NCBI RefSeq assembly: GCF_004348455.1
Contig: NZ_SMKA01000007.1
Coordinates: 26,817-90,816 of the forward strand
Source of the DNA: Kribbella albertanoniae
GTDB taxonomy: Bacteria > Actinomycetota > Actinomycetes > Propionibacteriales > Kribbellaceae
Direction of reading: 5' to 3'
Length of the DNA: 64,000 nt
Of the stretch, positions 54,885 through 64,000 are shown piece by piece. The notes below the pieces were generated by a model. The model ran no database searches, had not been told where the DNA came from, and saw nothing but the letters and a program-made list of their open reading frames with translations. A program made the translations under genes and the position numbers. Within the stretch, counting starts at the first letter, position 1. Each line of letters starts with the position of its first letter.

Positions 54885-57800
54885 TTGATCGTCAGAGCGG
54901 CGGTCCGCCGGACGCCGTTCACCTCGACCGTCACCGTCGCCGCACCCTTCCTGAGTGCGGTGACGGTGCCGTCGTGGTACTTCAGATTCCGGCTGGTCGA
55001 CCAGTCGACGCTGACCGGATAACCAACCGGTACGGCGCGACTGCCCTGAGTCAGCGTGGCTTTCACCGGCACGGATTCGCCACGCCGGATCGTGCTCGGG
55101 ACCTCCAGGGTCAGCTCGTCCACATGCGGACGAATCTGCGCAGACAGCCAGTCCTTCCCGCGCCGATCGACCCCGAACATCGTCCAGCCGGTGAATCCGC
55201 CGTCCTCCGGAGCGGTGGCCGGCGCCTTCCCCGAGTTCCCGTTGATCAGGTACGGCACGCCATCGACGTGGGCCGCGCTGAACGTCCCGACATGACCGCC
55301 GATGAACGCCGCGCCCTTCCCGGTCGAGTGCTGGAAGTCGGCCAGCCACTTCTCGAGCAGCGCAGCCTCGTGCCGATCGCCCAGCTGGCTGTTGCGGGCC
55401 GGGGTCGGGTCCCGCGGCGGGTGATGCTCGATCACCACCACGGAGTTGATCGCTCGATCCTTCGCCGCGTGATCCAGAGCCCCACGCAGCATGGCGATCT
55501 GGTCGAATCCACCACCCCGCAGGGTTCCCGACGCCGAGTTGAGCGTGATGAAACGCGTCCCGCGGTGATCGAACACCCGCTGCGTCGCACCGAAGTACTT
55601 CTCGAAGTTCGTGATCGCCGCACCCATCACCTCGTGATTCCCGGGCACGTAGTAGTACGGCACCGACGTACCGATCTCCTCGTCGAGAATCCGCTTGGCC
55701 AGCTGGAAGTCCGCCTCGGTCGCCTCGTCCACGAAGTCACCGGCGATCACGAAGAAGTCCGGTTTCGCGGCCTTGATCTCGCGCAGAGTACGGCGGGCCG
55801 CCTGCACCAACGGTGAATTCGGATCGCGCGCCACGAACTGTGCATCCGACATCACCGCGAACCGCCAGTCCCGGCCGTCGACCGCCCGGGCGGTCTGGAT
55901 CAATGGGTCGACCACCTTGGCAGGCGCGGGCGCACTGACCGCCGGAGCGGCCTTCACGTAGGCGTTGTCGATCACGATCTCACCTTGGTACTGCGCGGCC
56001 GCCTTCGTCTCCAGCGTGTAGACCCGACGCAAGCGCACCGGCTGCGGAAGCCCTTCTGGCACAGGGAGTTCGACCGTCTGCCACCCGTTCCAGGTGACAT
56101 AGGGGCCGTAGACGGCGGTCAGCTTCCCGGTCGCGTCGACGAGACCGAACGCGGTCCACTCACCCTTCCCATGCCCGAAGATCGAGACCCCGAAGGCGCG
56201 TGCCTGCTCAGCGTCACCGAGCGGCGCCGGCGAGATCGCGATCGCGTTCCGGGTCAGCGTGGACTGCCCGAAGTCGTAGGCCAGCTTCAACCCGGGCCCG
56301 TCCTGACCGTCCGGCGTCTTGCTCACCGATACCGTGGCCCGCGCCGACCCCGACGTCCACTTTTCGGCAGTGTCGAAGGTCTCGATGATGCGCTTCTCGA
56401 CCCCGACCGAGACCGCGATCGCCGCCTGCGCCGTACCGATCCGCGCCGACACAACGGCTGCGCCGGAATCCTTCTTCGGCGTGATCCCGAACCGGCCGTC
56501 CGCGGTCGGCGTGATCGTCAACAGGCTCTCGTCGTAGGTCAGCTCGACATCGCGCGGTTCCACCGGCGCCGAGTTGCCGAGGGCATCGAATCCGACCAGA
56601 CCGAAGGTGCCGGCACCCGTCAGGTTCAGCGTCGCACTGGTCGGCGCGATCCGCGTCAGCGGCCCCAGCACCTCCAACTCGGTACTCCCCTGGCCACCTG
56701 CCGCGATCGCCCGGACAGTTGCCCGACCCGGCGTGCGCGCGGTGAACACACCGTCCCGCACAGTCCCCCGCGAGGCCGACCAGAACACGTGCGGCTGCAA
56801 CTTCACCGGCCCAAAACTCTCGTCGTACGGCGTCCCTGTCACCGTGCGCGTGGTCCCGGCGAACACGCGATCGGGGCGTCCACCCGGGACCGGCGCATTA
56901 CCCGGAGCGGTCCGGCCGTCGGCCGCGGTCTCGACCCAGATGCCGTGGATCCGGCCGCTGCCTTTGGGGCCCATGACCGCAAGGCCGTTCGGCACCGGGC
57001 GGATCGAACCGTCGCCGGGGACATTGTCGACCTCGACCTTCGCCTCGCCCGGTCGCCTGGAGACGAGGGTCGACGAGCCACCGCCATCCAGCTCGACACC
57101 GACGTACGCGCCTCGGGCCGCGAGGATCTTGCCCATCTCGGCCAGCGTCGCGCCCCGGCTGTGGGTGACTCGGTTGCTGTCGATGGTCACGACGATCAGT
57201 TTCTTGCCGTCGGCCGAGAAGCCGAGGCCGGTGCGACCGGCGTACACGGTGTCGTCGACGGGTTGCGGCTTGCCTTGGTCGACGAGCAGCGCGTGCGCGC
57301 CGACCGCGGTCCGGATCGTGCTGCCGTCGGAGGCGCGCGGCTTGAAGGTGACGGGGAGCTTGTCGCCGAGCTTCAGCGTGCCGAGTTCGTCCGCACCGGC
57401 TTCCCGTCCGACCAGGATCGTCGTACCGGCCGGGATCTCGCCGGCACCGGCGGTGGGGTTGATCGCGGTCACGGTGTCGCCGGTTATCACCACCTCGACC
57501 ACCTTGGTCGCTCCGGCCTGGGCCCGCGAATAGCTGCCCCACAACGCGGTGAAGGCGCCGATCTCGTCCTTGCCGATGGTCGGGCTGTTCAGACGATCGA
57601 GACGGTACGAACCCGCCGTACCGTCGAAGAGCACCTCGAGGATGCGCCCGACACCGCGCTGATCGAAGGCGACCGCACGATACGGATCCTCCGACTGCGA
57701 CTTCACCAGCTTGCCGTCGGCGACCGCCGGCCCGAGCGGCGCACCCGAGTTGTTGATGTCGAAGAAGTCCGCGTTCACCGCAGCCACCGCGCCGACCTCA

Positions 57801-58087
57801 TTGGCCTGCTGATCGATCGGCTTGGTCGAGCTGACCTTCCCCGCCGACAGATAGTCGATCCGTGCCCCCTTGGTCAGATCGACGGTCAAGGTATTGCCCT
57901 GCTGCCACCCCCGCGCATCAAACGTCTCCAACGCCCCCGCTGTCACCCCAGGCGCAACCGGCCGACTCCGCTCATAAGTCTGCAGCTGACTGACAACCGG
58001 CTGCTCAACAGCCCGCGCACTCGCCACCACTCCCGGCCCGACCAAACCGGCCGCCACGACGATCCCCACCACCGACAAGGCACGCAC
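54881..58087 (-). CDS. Large secreted phosphodiester glycosidase/metallophosphoesterase
   Basis: A 1068-residue exported protein with a signal peptide (residues 1-27). It has an NAGPA-type phosphodiester glycosidase domain (about 90-370; [45 protein letters not shown]). The middle contains beta-sandwich Ig-like and carbohydrate-binding-like segments. A calcineurin-type phosphoesterase domain follows (about 745-1000; [42 protein letters not shown]), and a short Ig-like tail. The metal motif GHxH appears as GHVG, so one usual ligand is changed. It probably degrades extracellular phosphodiester-linked sugars such as teichoic-acid-like polymers and releases phosphate; this is inference. Confidence 0.88.
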   Translation of the reverse strand: MRALSVVGIVVAAGLVGPGVVASARAVEQPVVSQLQTYERSRPVAPGVTAGALETFDARGWQQGNTLTVDLTKGARIDYLSAGKVSSTKPIDQQANEVGAVAAVNADFFDINNSGAPLGPAVADGKLVKSQSEDPYRAVAFDQRGVGRILEVLFDGTAGSYRLDRLNSPTIGKDEIGAFTALWGSYSRAQAGATKVVEVVITGDTVTAINPTAGAGEIPAGTTILVGREAGADELGTLKLGDKLPVTFKPRASDGSTIRTAVGAHALLVDQGKPQPVDDTVYAGRTGLGFSADGKKLIVVTIDSNRVTHSRGATLAEMGKILAARGAYVGVELDGGGSSTLVSRRPGEAKVEVDNVPGDGSIRPVPNGLAVMGPKGSGRIHGIWVETAADGRTAPGNAPVPGGRPDRVFAGTTRTVTGTPYDESFGPVKLQPHVFWSASRGTVRDGVFTARTPGRATVRAIAAGGQGSTELEVLGPLTRIAPTSATLNLTGAGTFGLVGFDALGNSAPVEPRDVELTYDESLLTITPTADGRFGITPKKDSGAAVVSARIGTAQAAIAVSVGVEKRIIETFDTAEKWTSGSARATVSVSKTPDGQDGPGLKLAYDFGQSTLTRNAIAISPAPLGDAEQARAFGVSIFGHGKGEWTAFGLVDATGKLTAVYGPYVTWNGWQTVELPVPEGLPQPVRLRRVYTLETKAAAQYQGEIVIDNAYVKAAPAVSAPAPAKVVDPLIQTARAVDGRDWRFAVMSDAQFVARDPNSPLVQAARRTLREIKAAKPDFFVIAGDFVDEATEADFQLAKRILDEEIGTSVPYYYVPGNHEVMGAAITNFEKYFGATQRVFDHRGTRFITLNSASGTLRGGGFDQIAMLRGALDHAAKDRAINSVVVIEHHPPRDPTPARNSQLGDRHEAALLEKWLADFQHSTGKGAAFIGGHVGTFSAAHVDGVPYLINGNSGKAPATAPEDGGFTGWTMFGVDRRGKDWLSAQIRPHVDELTLEVPSTIRRGESVPVKATLTQGSRAVPVGYPVSVDWSTSRNLKYHDGTVTALRKGAATVTVEVNGVRRTAALTIN

Positions 58088-58561
58088 AAGACCTCCATCG
58101 TCAACGATTGACGACCCAAGTCAACCGCGCCGACAGATGTTCACGCCAGACTTATCACGGTGAACGAACACCGAATAAGAAACGCCGGTCGCGCCGGGTG
58201 TCGGTCGCCACCTCACTGGCGACCGGCACCGCTGATGGCGCGACCGGCGTCCTGCTGTTGCCCCGAGAGGGCAGTCGGCCCGAAGGAGGGCGGAGTCGTC
58301 GTCTCATTCCGTAACCGGCAGGGGAGGTGCATTTCCGGTCACGGACGGGAGTACGTCGGCTGTTCCGCCTGGAGCCTGGTGTCGGCGACCCGTCCGTCGC
58401 TGACAACAGAACGTTGTCATGCGGCCACAAGAACCGGCTACTGCTCGGTTCAAACATTTGCATTGCCTTTGAACAAGGCAACGCTGAGTATCTTTCCAAC
58501 TACGCTCCGTCTATATGTTGCCTTCCGCAACAACAAGACGGAGGAGAAGAGCGCTGCGGAG
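58088..58561. other. Intergenic region between phosphoesterase and acidic-protein genes
   Basis: No credible gene in 474 bp. It contains the promoter of the phosphoesterase gene, an inverted pair GTTCAC/GTGAAC (58139-58144 and 58160-58165), and an AT-richer stretch at 58440-58545 with repeated TTGCCTT/AAGGCAA words. No transposase or RNA gene is recognised. Confidence 0.6.
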
Positions 58562-59179
58562 TCAGTACGGGTAGGTGTCGTCGCGCCGGGTCGGGTCGAG
58601 GTCCCACAGGGAGAACTCGACGATCTTGTGCGACTCCTCGCCGCCGGCCGGGGTGAGGCCGTCCTGGTCGTACTCGCGGGATCCGAGGCCGTCGAGGTAG
58701 CAGAGCAGCTCGAACGCCGACTGCACGTCCTCGACGTCGTCCACGACCTCGTCGTTCTGTGCTTCGTGCGCGCGGCCGCGGACGTAGCGCACGAACGCCT
58801 CCGGGTCCGTCACCACGAAGTCGTAGCGAGCCTGGTAGCTGAGCCGGACTCCGTCCTCCGGCAACAGCACCTCCTCGAGATCATCGAGGTCATCGCCCGC
58901 AACGATCTCCCGGTAATCGTCGGGATCGTCGAAGTCGTCCGGTCCGAGCGGCAGGTCCTCCAGCTCGTCGGGGTCATAGGAGTCGATCCCGAGGAAGATG
59001 TCACCCCAGCCACGCTCGTTGACCGCGTCGGCCAGCACTCTGGCCTGGACACGCACGTTCTCGATCGCTGTGGTGGCCCGCAGATCGTGCAGGTCGAGGG
59101 CATCGGCCTGCTCCAGCAGCACCCGGGCGAGTTCGCGGGCGGCCTCGGCAGCCGACGCGGGTTCGATCGACTCACTCAT
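58562..59179 (-). CDS. Acidic protein of unknown function
   Basis: A 205-residue, strongly acidic cytoplasmic protein starting at ATG 59179 (MSESIEPASAAEAARELARV). An N-terminal helix (to about residue 50) is followed by Asp/Glu-rich sequence (DPDELEDLPLGPDDFDDPDD) and a folded-looking C-terminal part (GVRLSYQARYDFVVTDPEAFVRYVRGRAHE). I do not recognise a family. It overlaps the acyl-CoA oxidase gene by 8 bp and is probably co-expressed with it. Confidence 0.75.
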   Translation of the reverse strand: MSESIEPASAAEAARELARVLLEQADALDLHDLRATTAIENVRVQARVLADAVNERGWGDIFLGIDSYDPDELEDLPLGPDDFDDPDDYREIVAGDDLDDLEEVLLPEDGVRLSYQARYDFVVTDPEAFVRYVRGRAHEAQNDEVVDDVEDVQSAFELLCYLDGLGSREYDQDGLTPAGGEESHKIVEFSLWDLDPTRRDDTYPY

Positions 59180-61094
59180 GCTGTGACGGTACAACCATCG
59201 GCACCTGCACCGCCGCGCCCGGTACGCCGAACGCCTCCACGAGCTCGACCGCGACCGGCCGGACGACGCCGCACAACTCGTTCACCAGGGCGGTGATCGC
59301 CTTCGAACGGGCCGGTGACAACCGTCCGTGCTCGAGATACCACGCCCGGTCGGACTCGATGGTCGACAAGGCGTGCAGGTCGTAGACGTCCTTCAGCACC
59401 TCCTGGATCTCCTCGGGTGCTCCCTCCACCGCCGCCTGGAAGGCCTCCAGCACGACCCGGTCGACATGCGCCCGGCCGGCCGCGATGACGTGGTCCTGGC
59501 AGCGGTTGAACACGTCGAACGCCCCGTCCCCGGCGTCGATCCCGGCCTTCAGCCGGCGCGCGACCCCGGACAGCATGTGCTGCTCACGGAACCGCAGCAG
59601 CCCGGAGTGGTAGGCATCGTCGCGCAGCCCGGCATCCGGATCACTCGGATCGTTCCGATTCGGTACGACGTCGCGCAGCCGATCGATGAGCGGTCGCAAC
59701 GCGGTCTTCTCGACCGCTATCTCGACCGCCTGAGCCGCGATGAAGCGAGCTGTCCCGAGCGGATCCAGCTTCCCGAACGACTCTCGGTAGTCGGTCAGCA
59801 GCCCCTTCGCGACCAGCTGCAACAGCACGGTGTTGTCGCCCTCGAAGGTGGTGAACACATCGGTGTCCGCCTTCAGTGTCGCCAGCCGATTCTCCGCGAG
59901 GTAGCCCGCGCCGCCGCACGCCTCCCGGCACATCTGGATCGTCTCGGTCGCGTGCCACGTCCCGACAGCCTTCGTCCCAGCAGCCTGTGCCTCCAGCGCC
60001 CGCCGGTCGTGCTCACTACTACCGTCCCCGAACACCCGGACGAACTCGTCGACCAGCGCGCCCTGGGCGAAGTGCAGCGCATACGTCCTCGCGAGCAACG
60101 GCAGGAGTCGACGCTGGTGCATCCGGTAGTCCAGCAGCAGCGTCTCCTCATCGCTCCCCGGTGCGCCGAACTGCCGTCGCTGCGCCGCATACCGGATGGC
60201 GATCTCCAGCGCTACCTTGCTCGCGCTGATCGCGGCACCGCCGACCGACACCCGGCCCTGGACCAGCGTGCCGAGCATCGTGAAGAACCGGCGGTCCGGG
60301 TTCTCGATCTCGCTGTGGTAGTTGCCATCGGCATCGACCTGGGCATAGCGGTCGAGTAATGCCTCGCGCGGCACCCGGACGTTGTCGAAGACGATCCGCC
60401 CGTTGTCGACACCGTTCAGCCCCAGCTTCGGTCCGCAGTCGGACAGCGTCACGCCCGGCAGCGCCGTACCGTCCTCATCGCGGATGGGCACCAGCAGACA
60501 GTGCACGCCATGCGTCTCGCCACCGACGACGAGCTGGGCGAACACGGCCGCCATCCGCCCATGCCGAGCCGCATTGCCGATGTAGTCCTTGCGGGCGGCC
60601 GCTGACGGCGTGTGGATGACGAACTCGCCGGTCGCAGCGTCGTACGTCGCCGTCGTCCCGAGCGCCTGGACGTTCGAGCCGTGCCCGGTCTCGGTCATCG
60701 CGAAGCAGCCGAGCAGGCGGCCGCCGATCGCATCGGCGAGGTAGGCCTCGTGGTGCTGCTCGGTGCCGAGATGCAGGATCGCGCCCGCGAACAGACCGAA
60801 CTGCACACCGGCCTTCACCATCAGCGACAGGTCCCCGAAGGCGAGGGTCTCGAAGCCCGCGATGTACCCACCGAGGTCGCCCTCGCCGCCGTACTCCTTG
60901 GGGAAGCCGCGGGCAGGATGGCCCTGCGCGGTGATCGCCTGCAGCATCTGCAGCACAGTCTCCCGATACTCGTCGCGCGGCTGCCGCACGGCGAACTCGA
61001 ACAGCTCCGCGTTCGCCGCCAAGCCGGCCCGCACGACGTCGCGGGCCGCCTTGTGCGGCCCGTCCAGATAGTCCCGCATCCCCGATGTCCTCAT
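59172..61094 (-). CDS. Acyl-CoA oxidase (ACOX type) / acyl-CoA dehydrogenase family
   Basis: A 640-residue flavoenzyme, longer than ordinary acyl-CoA dehydrogenases (about 380) and matching the peroxisomal-type acyl-CoA oxidase length. FAD/substrate motifs are CFAMTETGHGSNV (near 128), GRVSVGGAAISASKVALEIAIRYAAQRRQFG (near 280), CREACGGAGYLAENR (near 392) and TTFEGDNTVLLQLVAKGLL (near 418). It would oxidise acyl-CoA with oxygen, giving hydrogen peroxide. ATG 61094 is chosen (MRTSGMRDYLDGPHK); ATG 61079 is possible. Confidence 0.9.
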   Translation of the reverse strand: MRTSGMRDYLDGPHKAARDVVRAGLAANAELFEFAVRQPRDEYRETVLQMLQAITAQGHPARGFPKEYGGEGDLGGYIAGFETLAFGDLSLMVKAGVQFGLFAGAILHLGTEQHHEAYLADAIGGRLLGCFAMTETGHGSNVQALGTTATYDAATGEFVIHTPSAAARKDYIGNAARHGRMAAVFAQLVVGGETHGVHCLLVPIRDEDGTALPGVTLSDCGPKLGLNGVDNGRIVFDNVRVPREALLDRYAQVDADGNYHSEIENPDRRFFTMLGTLVQGRVSVGGAAISASKVALEIAIRYAAQRRQFGAPGSDEETLLLDYRMHQRRLLPLLARTYALHFAQGALVDEFVRVFGDGSSEHDRRALEAQAAGTKAVGTWHATETIQMCREACGGAGYLAENRLATLKADTDVFTTFEGDNTVLLQLVAKGLLTDYRESFGKLDPLGTARFIAAQAVEIAVEKTALRPLIDRLRDVVPNRNDPSDPDAGLRDDAYHSGLLRFREQHMLSGVARRLKAGIDAGDGAFDVFNRCQDHVIAAGRAHVDRVVLEAFQAAVEGAPEEIQEVLKDVYDLHALSTIESDRAWYLEHGRLSPARSKAITALVNELCGVVRPVAVELVEAFGVPGAAVQVPMVVPSQHE

Positions 61095-61202
61095 ACCAAC
61101 AACATATGCGGATTCGCCCCCACTTTCGGTGACCAATTACGGCTTGTGGACAACTCTAAGATCCGGAGCTGTGGACGCAGTTGCGGCAGTATGCTGTCGA
61201 AC

Positions 61203-61592
61203 GTGCCGAATTTGCGGATCAGTGAGGCAGCAGCGCTCCTCGGTGTGAGTGATGACACCGTTCGCCGCTGGATCGATCAGGGCCGATTGTCGTCGATTCA
61301 GGACGGCGGCCGGATGGCCGTCGACGGGAGGGCGCTGGCGGCGTTCGCCCAGGAACTGGCCGAGACCCCGGAGCCGGGCCACACCACCTCGGCCCGGAAC
61401 CGGATGCGCGGGATCGTCACCCGCGTCGTCAAGGACGGGGTGATGGCGCAGGTCGAGATGCAGGCAGGCCCGTTCCGGGTCGTGTCGCTGATGAGCCGCG
61501 AGGCCGCCGACGACCTCGGTCTGGAACCAGGCGTGGTCGCCGTCGCCTCGATCAAGTCCACCCATGTAGTCGTCGAAATCCCGGAGGCCTGA
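61203..61592 (+). CDS. HTH plus molybdate-binding (Mop/TOBE) regulator of the mod operon
   Basis: A 129-residue protein. An excisionase/MerR-like helix-turn-helix (LRISEAAALLGVSDDTVRRWIDQGRL, residues 4-29) is followed by a Mop/TOBE domain (NRMRGIVTRVVKDGVMAQVEMQAGPFRVVSLMSREAADDL, about 65-105), which binds molybdate or tungstate in ModE and Mop proteins. The modA ATG overlaps its stop (TGATG), so it is the first gene of the molybdate operon and most likely its sensor. GTG 61203 or ATG 61191 (four residues longer) could be the start. Confidence 0.88.
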   Translation: MPNLRISEAAALLGVSDDTVRRWIDQGRLSSIQDGGRMAVDGRALAAFAQELAETPEPGHTTSARNRMRGIVTRVVKDGVMAQVEMQAGPFRVVSLMSREAADDLGLEPGVVAVASIKSTHVVVEIPEA

Positions 61593-62362
61593 TGTTCCGC
61601 CGTACCGCCCTCGCCGCCGCCGTCGTCGCCCTGACCCTGACCGGCTGTGGCACCGACCAGCCGGCCGCCTCATCCCAGTCCGGTGACGGTACGGCGGTCT
61701 CCGGCACCGTCACCGTGTTCGCGGCGGCGTCGCTGACCGGCACGTTCACCAAGCTGGGCAAGGACTTCGAGGCAGCGCACCCCGGCGTCAAGGTGGTCTT
61801 CAACTTCGCGGGCAGCTCGGCTCTGGCCCAGCAGATCAACCAGGGTGCACCGGCTGACGTTTTTGCCTCCGCAGCGCCGAAGAACATGGACCAGGTGACC
61901 GACAAGGGCGCACCGACGACGTTCGTGACGAACTCGCTGGAGATCGCCGTACCGAAGGGCAACCCGGGCAAGGTCACCGGGCTGAAAGACTTCACGGATA
62001 AGAACAGGAAGATCGCACTGTGCGCCGCGCAGGTGCCGTGCGGTGTGGCGGCGGACAAGGTGTTCAAGGCGGTCGGGCTGACGCCGCAGCCGGACAGTCT
62101 GGAGCAGGACGTGAAGGCTGCGCTCACCAAGGTCAGCCTGGGTGAGGTCGACGCGGCACTCGTCTACAAGACGGACGTGCTCGCGGCCAAGGACAAGGTG
62201 GACGGAATCGAGTTCCCTGAGGCGGGCAAGGCGATCAACGAGTACCCGATCGCCACGTTGAGCAAGGCACCAAACGCGGCCGGCGCCAAGGCGTTCGTCG
62301 ACTACGTCCTTTCGGACAAGGGCAAGGCTGTCCTTGCGGCCGCAGGGTTCAACGCACCGTGA
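61592..62362 (+). CDS. modA: Molybdate ABC transporter substrate-binding lipoprotein
   Basis: A 256-residue periplasmic-type binding protein with a lipobox (ALTLTGCGTD, Cys near residue 20). The oxyanion site pattern is FAAASLTGTFTKLGKDFEA, FNFAGSSALAQQI and PADVFASA, with EVDAALVYKTDV toward the C-terminus. These are diagnostic of ModA, which takes up molybdate or tungstate. It overlaps the regulator upstream and modB downstream. Confidence 0.95.
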   Translation: MFRRTALAAAVVALTLTGCGTDQPAASSQSGDGTAVSGTVTVFAAASLTGTFTKLGKDFEAAHPGVKVVFNFAGSSALAQQINQGAPADVFASAAPKNMDQVTDKGAPTTFVTNSLEIAVPKGNPGKVTGLKDFTDKNRKIALCAAQVPCGVAADKVFKAVGLTPQPDSLEQDVKAALTKVSLGEVDAALVYKTDVLAAKDKVDGIEFPEAGKAINEYPIATLSKAPNAAGAKAFVDYVLSDKGKAVLAAAGFNAP

Positions 62363-63165
62363 GTCGACGCAGCAGAAGTACGAGTGGGCGACTGCCTCTC
62401 GTGCTCCTGCTGCCTGCGCTGCTCGGTCTGGCGTTTCTGCTGATCCCACTGATCGGATTGCTCGCCCGGGCGCCTTGGTCAACGTTGCCGAGTCGTTTGT
62501 TCAGTGCAGACGTATGGACGGCGCTGCGGCTGTCTCTGGTCTGTGCGACCGCCGCTACCGTGCTGTGCCTGTTGCTGGGCATCCCACTAGCTTGGTTGCT
62601 GGCCAGAGGTGAGTTCCCGGGCCGCGGTCTCATCAGGGCACTGGTGACCGTCCCCCTGGTGCTGCCGCCCGTGGTTGGTGGCGTTGCGTTGCTGCTGGTG
62701 CTCGGCCGACGCGGACTGGTCGGTGAGCACCTCGACACCTGGTTCGGCTTCTCCCTTCCGTTCACCACGGCCGGAGTGATCGTTGCTGAGGCCTTTGTGG
62801 CCATGCCGTTCCTGGTGATCTCGGTCGAGGGTGCACTGCGGGCAGCAGACCCGCGCTACGAGGAAGCAGCCGCCACGCTCGGCGCTGGTCGCTGGCTGAC
62901 ATTCCGCCGGGTCACACTGCCTTCTATTGCGCCCGGTGTGGTCGCCGGAACCGTGCTGTGCTGGGCCCGCGCGTTGGGCGAGTTCGGAGCCACCATCACG
63001 TTTGCCGGCAACTTCCCGGGCCGTACGACGACCATGCCGCTGGCGGTCTATCTGGCCTTGGAGACCGATCCGGATGTGGCCGTCGTACTGAGCCTTGTGT
63101 TGCTACTGGTGTCCGTCATCGTCCTGGCGTCTCTGCGCGAGCGCTGGATCGGTGGGCTGCGATGA
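62359..63165 (+). CDS. modB: Molybdate ABC transporter permease
   Basis: A 268-residue inner-membrane permease starting at GTG 62359, overlapping modA by 4 bp. It has about six transmembrane segments and the ABC-contact EAA loop EEAAATLGAGRWLTFRRVTLPSIAPGVVAG (near residue 175). GEFGATITFAGNFPGRTTTMPLAVY is characteristic of ModB. Confidence 0.95.
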   Translation: MSRRSRSTSGRLPLVLLLPALLGLAFLLIPLIGLLARAPWSTLPSRLFSADVWTALRLSLVCATAATVLCLLLGIPLAWLLARGEFPGRGLIRALVTVPLVLPPVVGGVALLLVLGRRGLVGEHLDTWFGFSLPFTTAGVIVAEAFVAMPFLVISVEGALRAADPRYEEAAATLGAGRWLTFRRVTLPSIAPGVVAGTVLCWARALGEFGATITFAGNFPGRTTTMPLAVYLALETDPDVAVVLSLVLLLVSVIVLASLRERWIGGLR

Positions 63166-64000
63166 CTCTGTACGCCGACCTCCGGGTGACCCGTGGTTCG
63201 TTCGACCTCGATCTGGACCTCACCATCGCTCCCGGCGAAGTCGTTGCGCTGCTCGGACCGAACGGCGCCGGCAAAAGCACAGCACTGCGCGCTATCGCCG
63301 GCCTGCTCCCTCTGGGGTCCGGACGCATCGCGCTGGACGACGAGACCTGGGACGCGCCACCCCGCACCTTCCGCCCACCGGACCGCCGTCCGATCGGCGT
63401 CGTCTTCCAGGACTACCTTCTCTTCAACCACCTCTCGTGCCTTGAGAACGTAGCCTTCGGCCTGCGCGCCCGCGGCGTCGACAAACACGTAGCCCGCACC
63501 GAAGCCGCCCGCTGGCTGGATACCGTCGGCCTCACCTCCTACGCCCGCACCCGCCCCCGCACCCTCTCCGGCGGCCAAGCCCAACGGGTAGCCCTGGTGC
63601 GCGCGCTGGCCACCAGCCCCGACGTACTGCTCCTGGACGAGCCACTGGCCGCCCTAGACGCGAGCACAACGCTCCACGTCCGCGCCGAACTCGGCCAACA
63701 CCTGGAACGCTTCCCCGGCCGCACTCTCCTGGTCACCCACGACCCCCTGGACGCCATGGTCCTGGCCGACCGCCTGGTCATCATCGAGAACGGCCGCATG
63801 GTCCAGTCCGGCACCCCCACCGACATAGCCCGCCATCCCCGCACCGACTACGTAGCCCAACTAGTAGGCCTGAACCTCTACCGAGGCACCGCCAACGGCA
63901 CCACGGTCACCCTCCCCACCGGCGGCACCATCACCCTCGCCGAACCAGCCCAAGGCCCAGTCCACGTAGCCTTCCCACCCACCGCCGTAAGCCTCTACCC
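63162..64000 (+). CDS. modC: Molybdate ABC transporter ATP-binding protein, cut by right window edge
   Basis: The frame from ATG 63162 is open for 279 codons to the end of the window and overlaps modB by 4 bp. Walker A GPNGAGKST (near residue 33), Q-loop GVVFQDYLLFNHLS (near 84), signature LSGGQAQRVALVRALA (near 130), Walker B VLLLDEPLAALD and the switch His in LLVTHDP are all present. After about residue 235 a Mop/TOBE-like domain begins, as in ModC. The C-terminus is missing. Confidence 0.94.
   Translation, partial: MTLYADLRVTRGSFDLDLDLTIAPGEVVALLGPNGAGKSTALRAIAGLLPLGSGRIALDDETWDAPPRTFRPPDRRPIGVVFQDYLLFNHLSCLENVAFGLRARGVDKHVARTEAARWLDTVGLTSYARTRPRTLSGGQAQRVALVRALATSPDVLLLDEPLAALDASTTLHVRAELGQHLERFPGRTLLVTHDPLDAMVLADRLVIIENGRMVQSGTPTDIARHPRTDYVAQLVGLNLYRGTANGTTVTLPTGGTITLAEPAQGPVHVAFPPTAVSLY

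Noticed and set aside
58100..58180. PhoP-type box upstream of the phosphoesterase gene
   Set aside because: A GTTCGTTCACC-like word is present on the minus strand, but there is no clear second 11-bp direct repeat, so it is not listed as a site.
58439..58480. tRNA-like T-loop word GGTTCAAAC
   Set aside because: No acceptor or anticodon stems can be folded around it. No tRNA with complete arms was found anywhere in the window.
58088..58561. Small coding region in front of the phosphoesterase gene
   Set aside because: Plus-strand frames of 68 to 109 codons are Arg/Ser-rich, lack a ribosome site and match the look of antisense or GC-rich chance frames.

Overview
The window is GC-rich actinobacterial chromosome. 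It shows GTG and TTG starts, many stop/start overlaps of the ATGA type, coenzyme F420 genes, Tat and Sec secreted enzymes, and the actinobacterial tilS-hpt-ftsH-folE...folK...panC-nadB-nadC gene order. Gene content fits Propionibacteriales, perhaps a Kribbella-like organism, but the genus is a guess from memory. I saw no rRNA, tRNA, CRISPR array, prophage or intact insertion sequence.

Left third (1-26160): a mostly minus-strand housekeeping block. Read in the direction of transcription it runs dacB, a DUF2342 zincin-like protein, tilS, hpt, ftsH, folE, an orphan YefM-like antitoxin, a secreted S1 protease, folP, an NTF2-like gene, folB, folK, DUF3180, a small membrane protein, an IMPase-family phosphatase and an F420-dependent NADP reductase-like gene. 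After an inserted block come DUF2520, panC, nadB and nadC (cut by the left edge). The inserted block holds a solitary NuoD-like gene, two bacterial PH-domain membrane proteins, a secreted protein, a MidA/NDUFAF7-family methyltransferase, a two-module CbxX-type AAA ATPase and a 2H phosphoesterase. Inorganic pyrophosphatase closes the section.

Middle (26240-49780): accessory genes in short units, each usually a regulator plus an enzyme or exporter. They are LysR/SDR, NlpC/P60, a secreted EEP phosphatase with a BNR propeller, ThuA-ricin, XRE/SDR, thiamine-binding protein with MFS and TetR, a cholesterol-oxidase-like GMC enzyme, a two-component system, a Tat-SDR, an unknown gene behind a ribosome-site-masking hairpin, a Tat sugar isomerase-like protein, MarR/MFS, and a GH116 glycosidase. 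Intergenic DNA here is unusually rich in palindromes. It holds two families of fixed-length palindromes (53 bp and 45 bp), a 166-bp near-complete palindrome, and a 451-bp inverted-repeat-bounded element flanked by 12-bp direct repeats.

Right part (49780-64000): an FtsX-type permease with no visible ATPase, TetR, fbiC (F420 deazaflavin synthesis), a 1068-residue secreted phosphodiester glycosidase/metallophosphoesterase, an acidic protein with an acyl-CoA oxidase, and the molybdate operon (HTH-molybdate-binding regulator, modA, modB, modC cut by the right edge).

The most interesting biological idea is the co-location of a solitary NuoD-like protein, altered at two quinone-pocket residues, with a methyltransferase whose mitochondrial relative methylates the NuoD homologue. 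The target arginine is conserved here.
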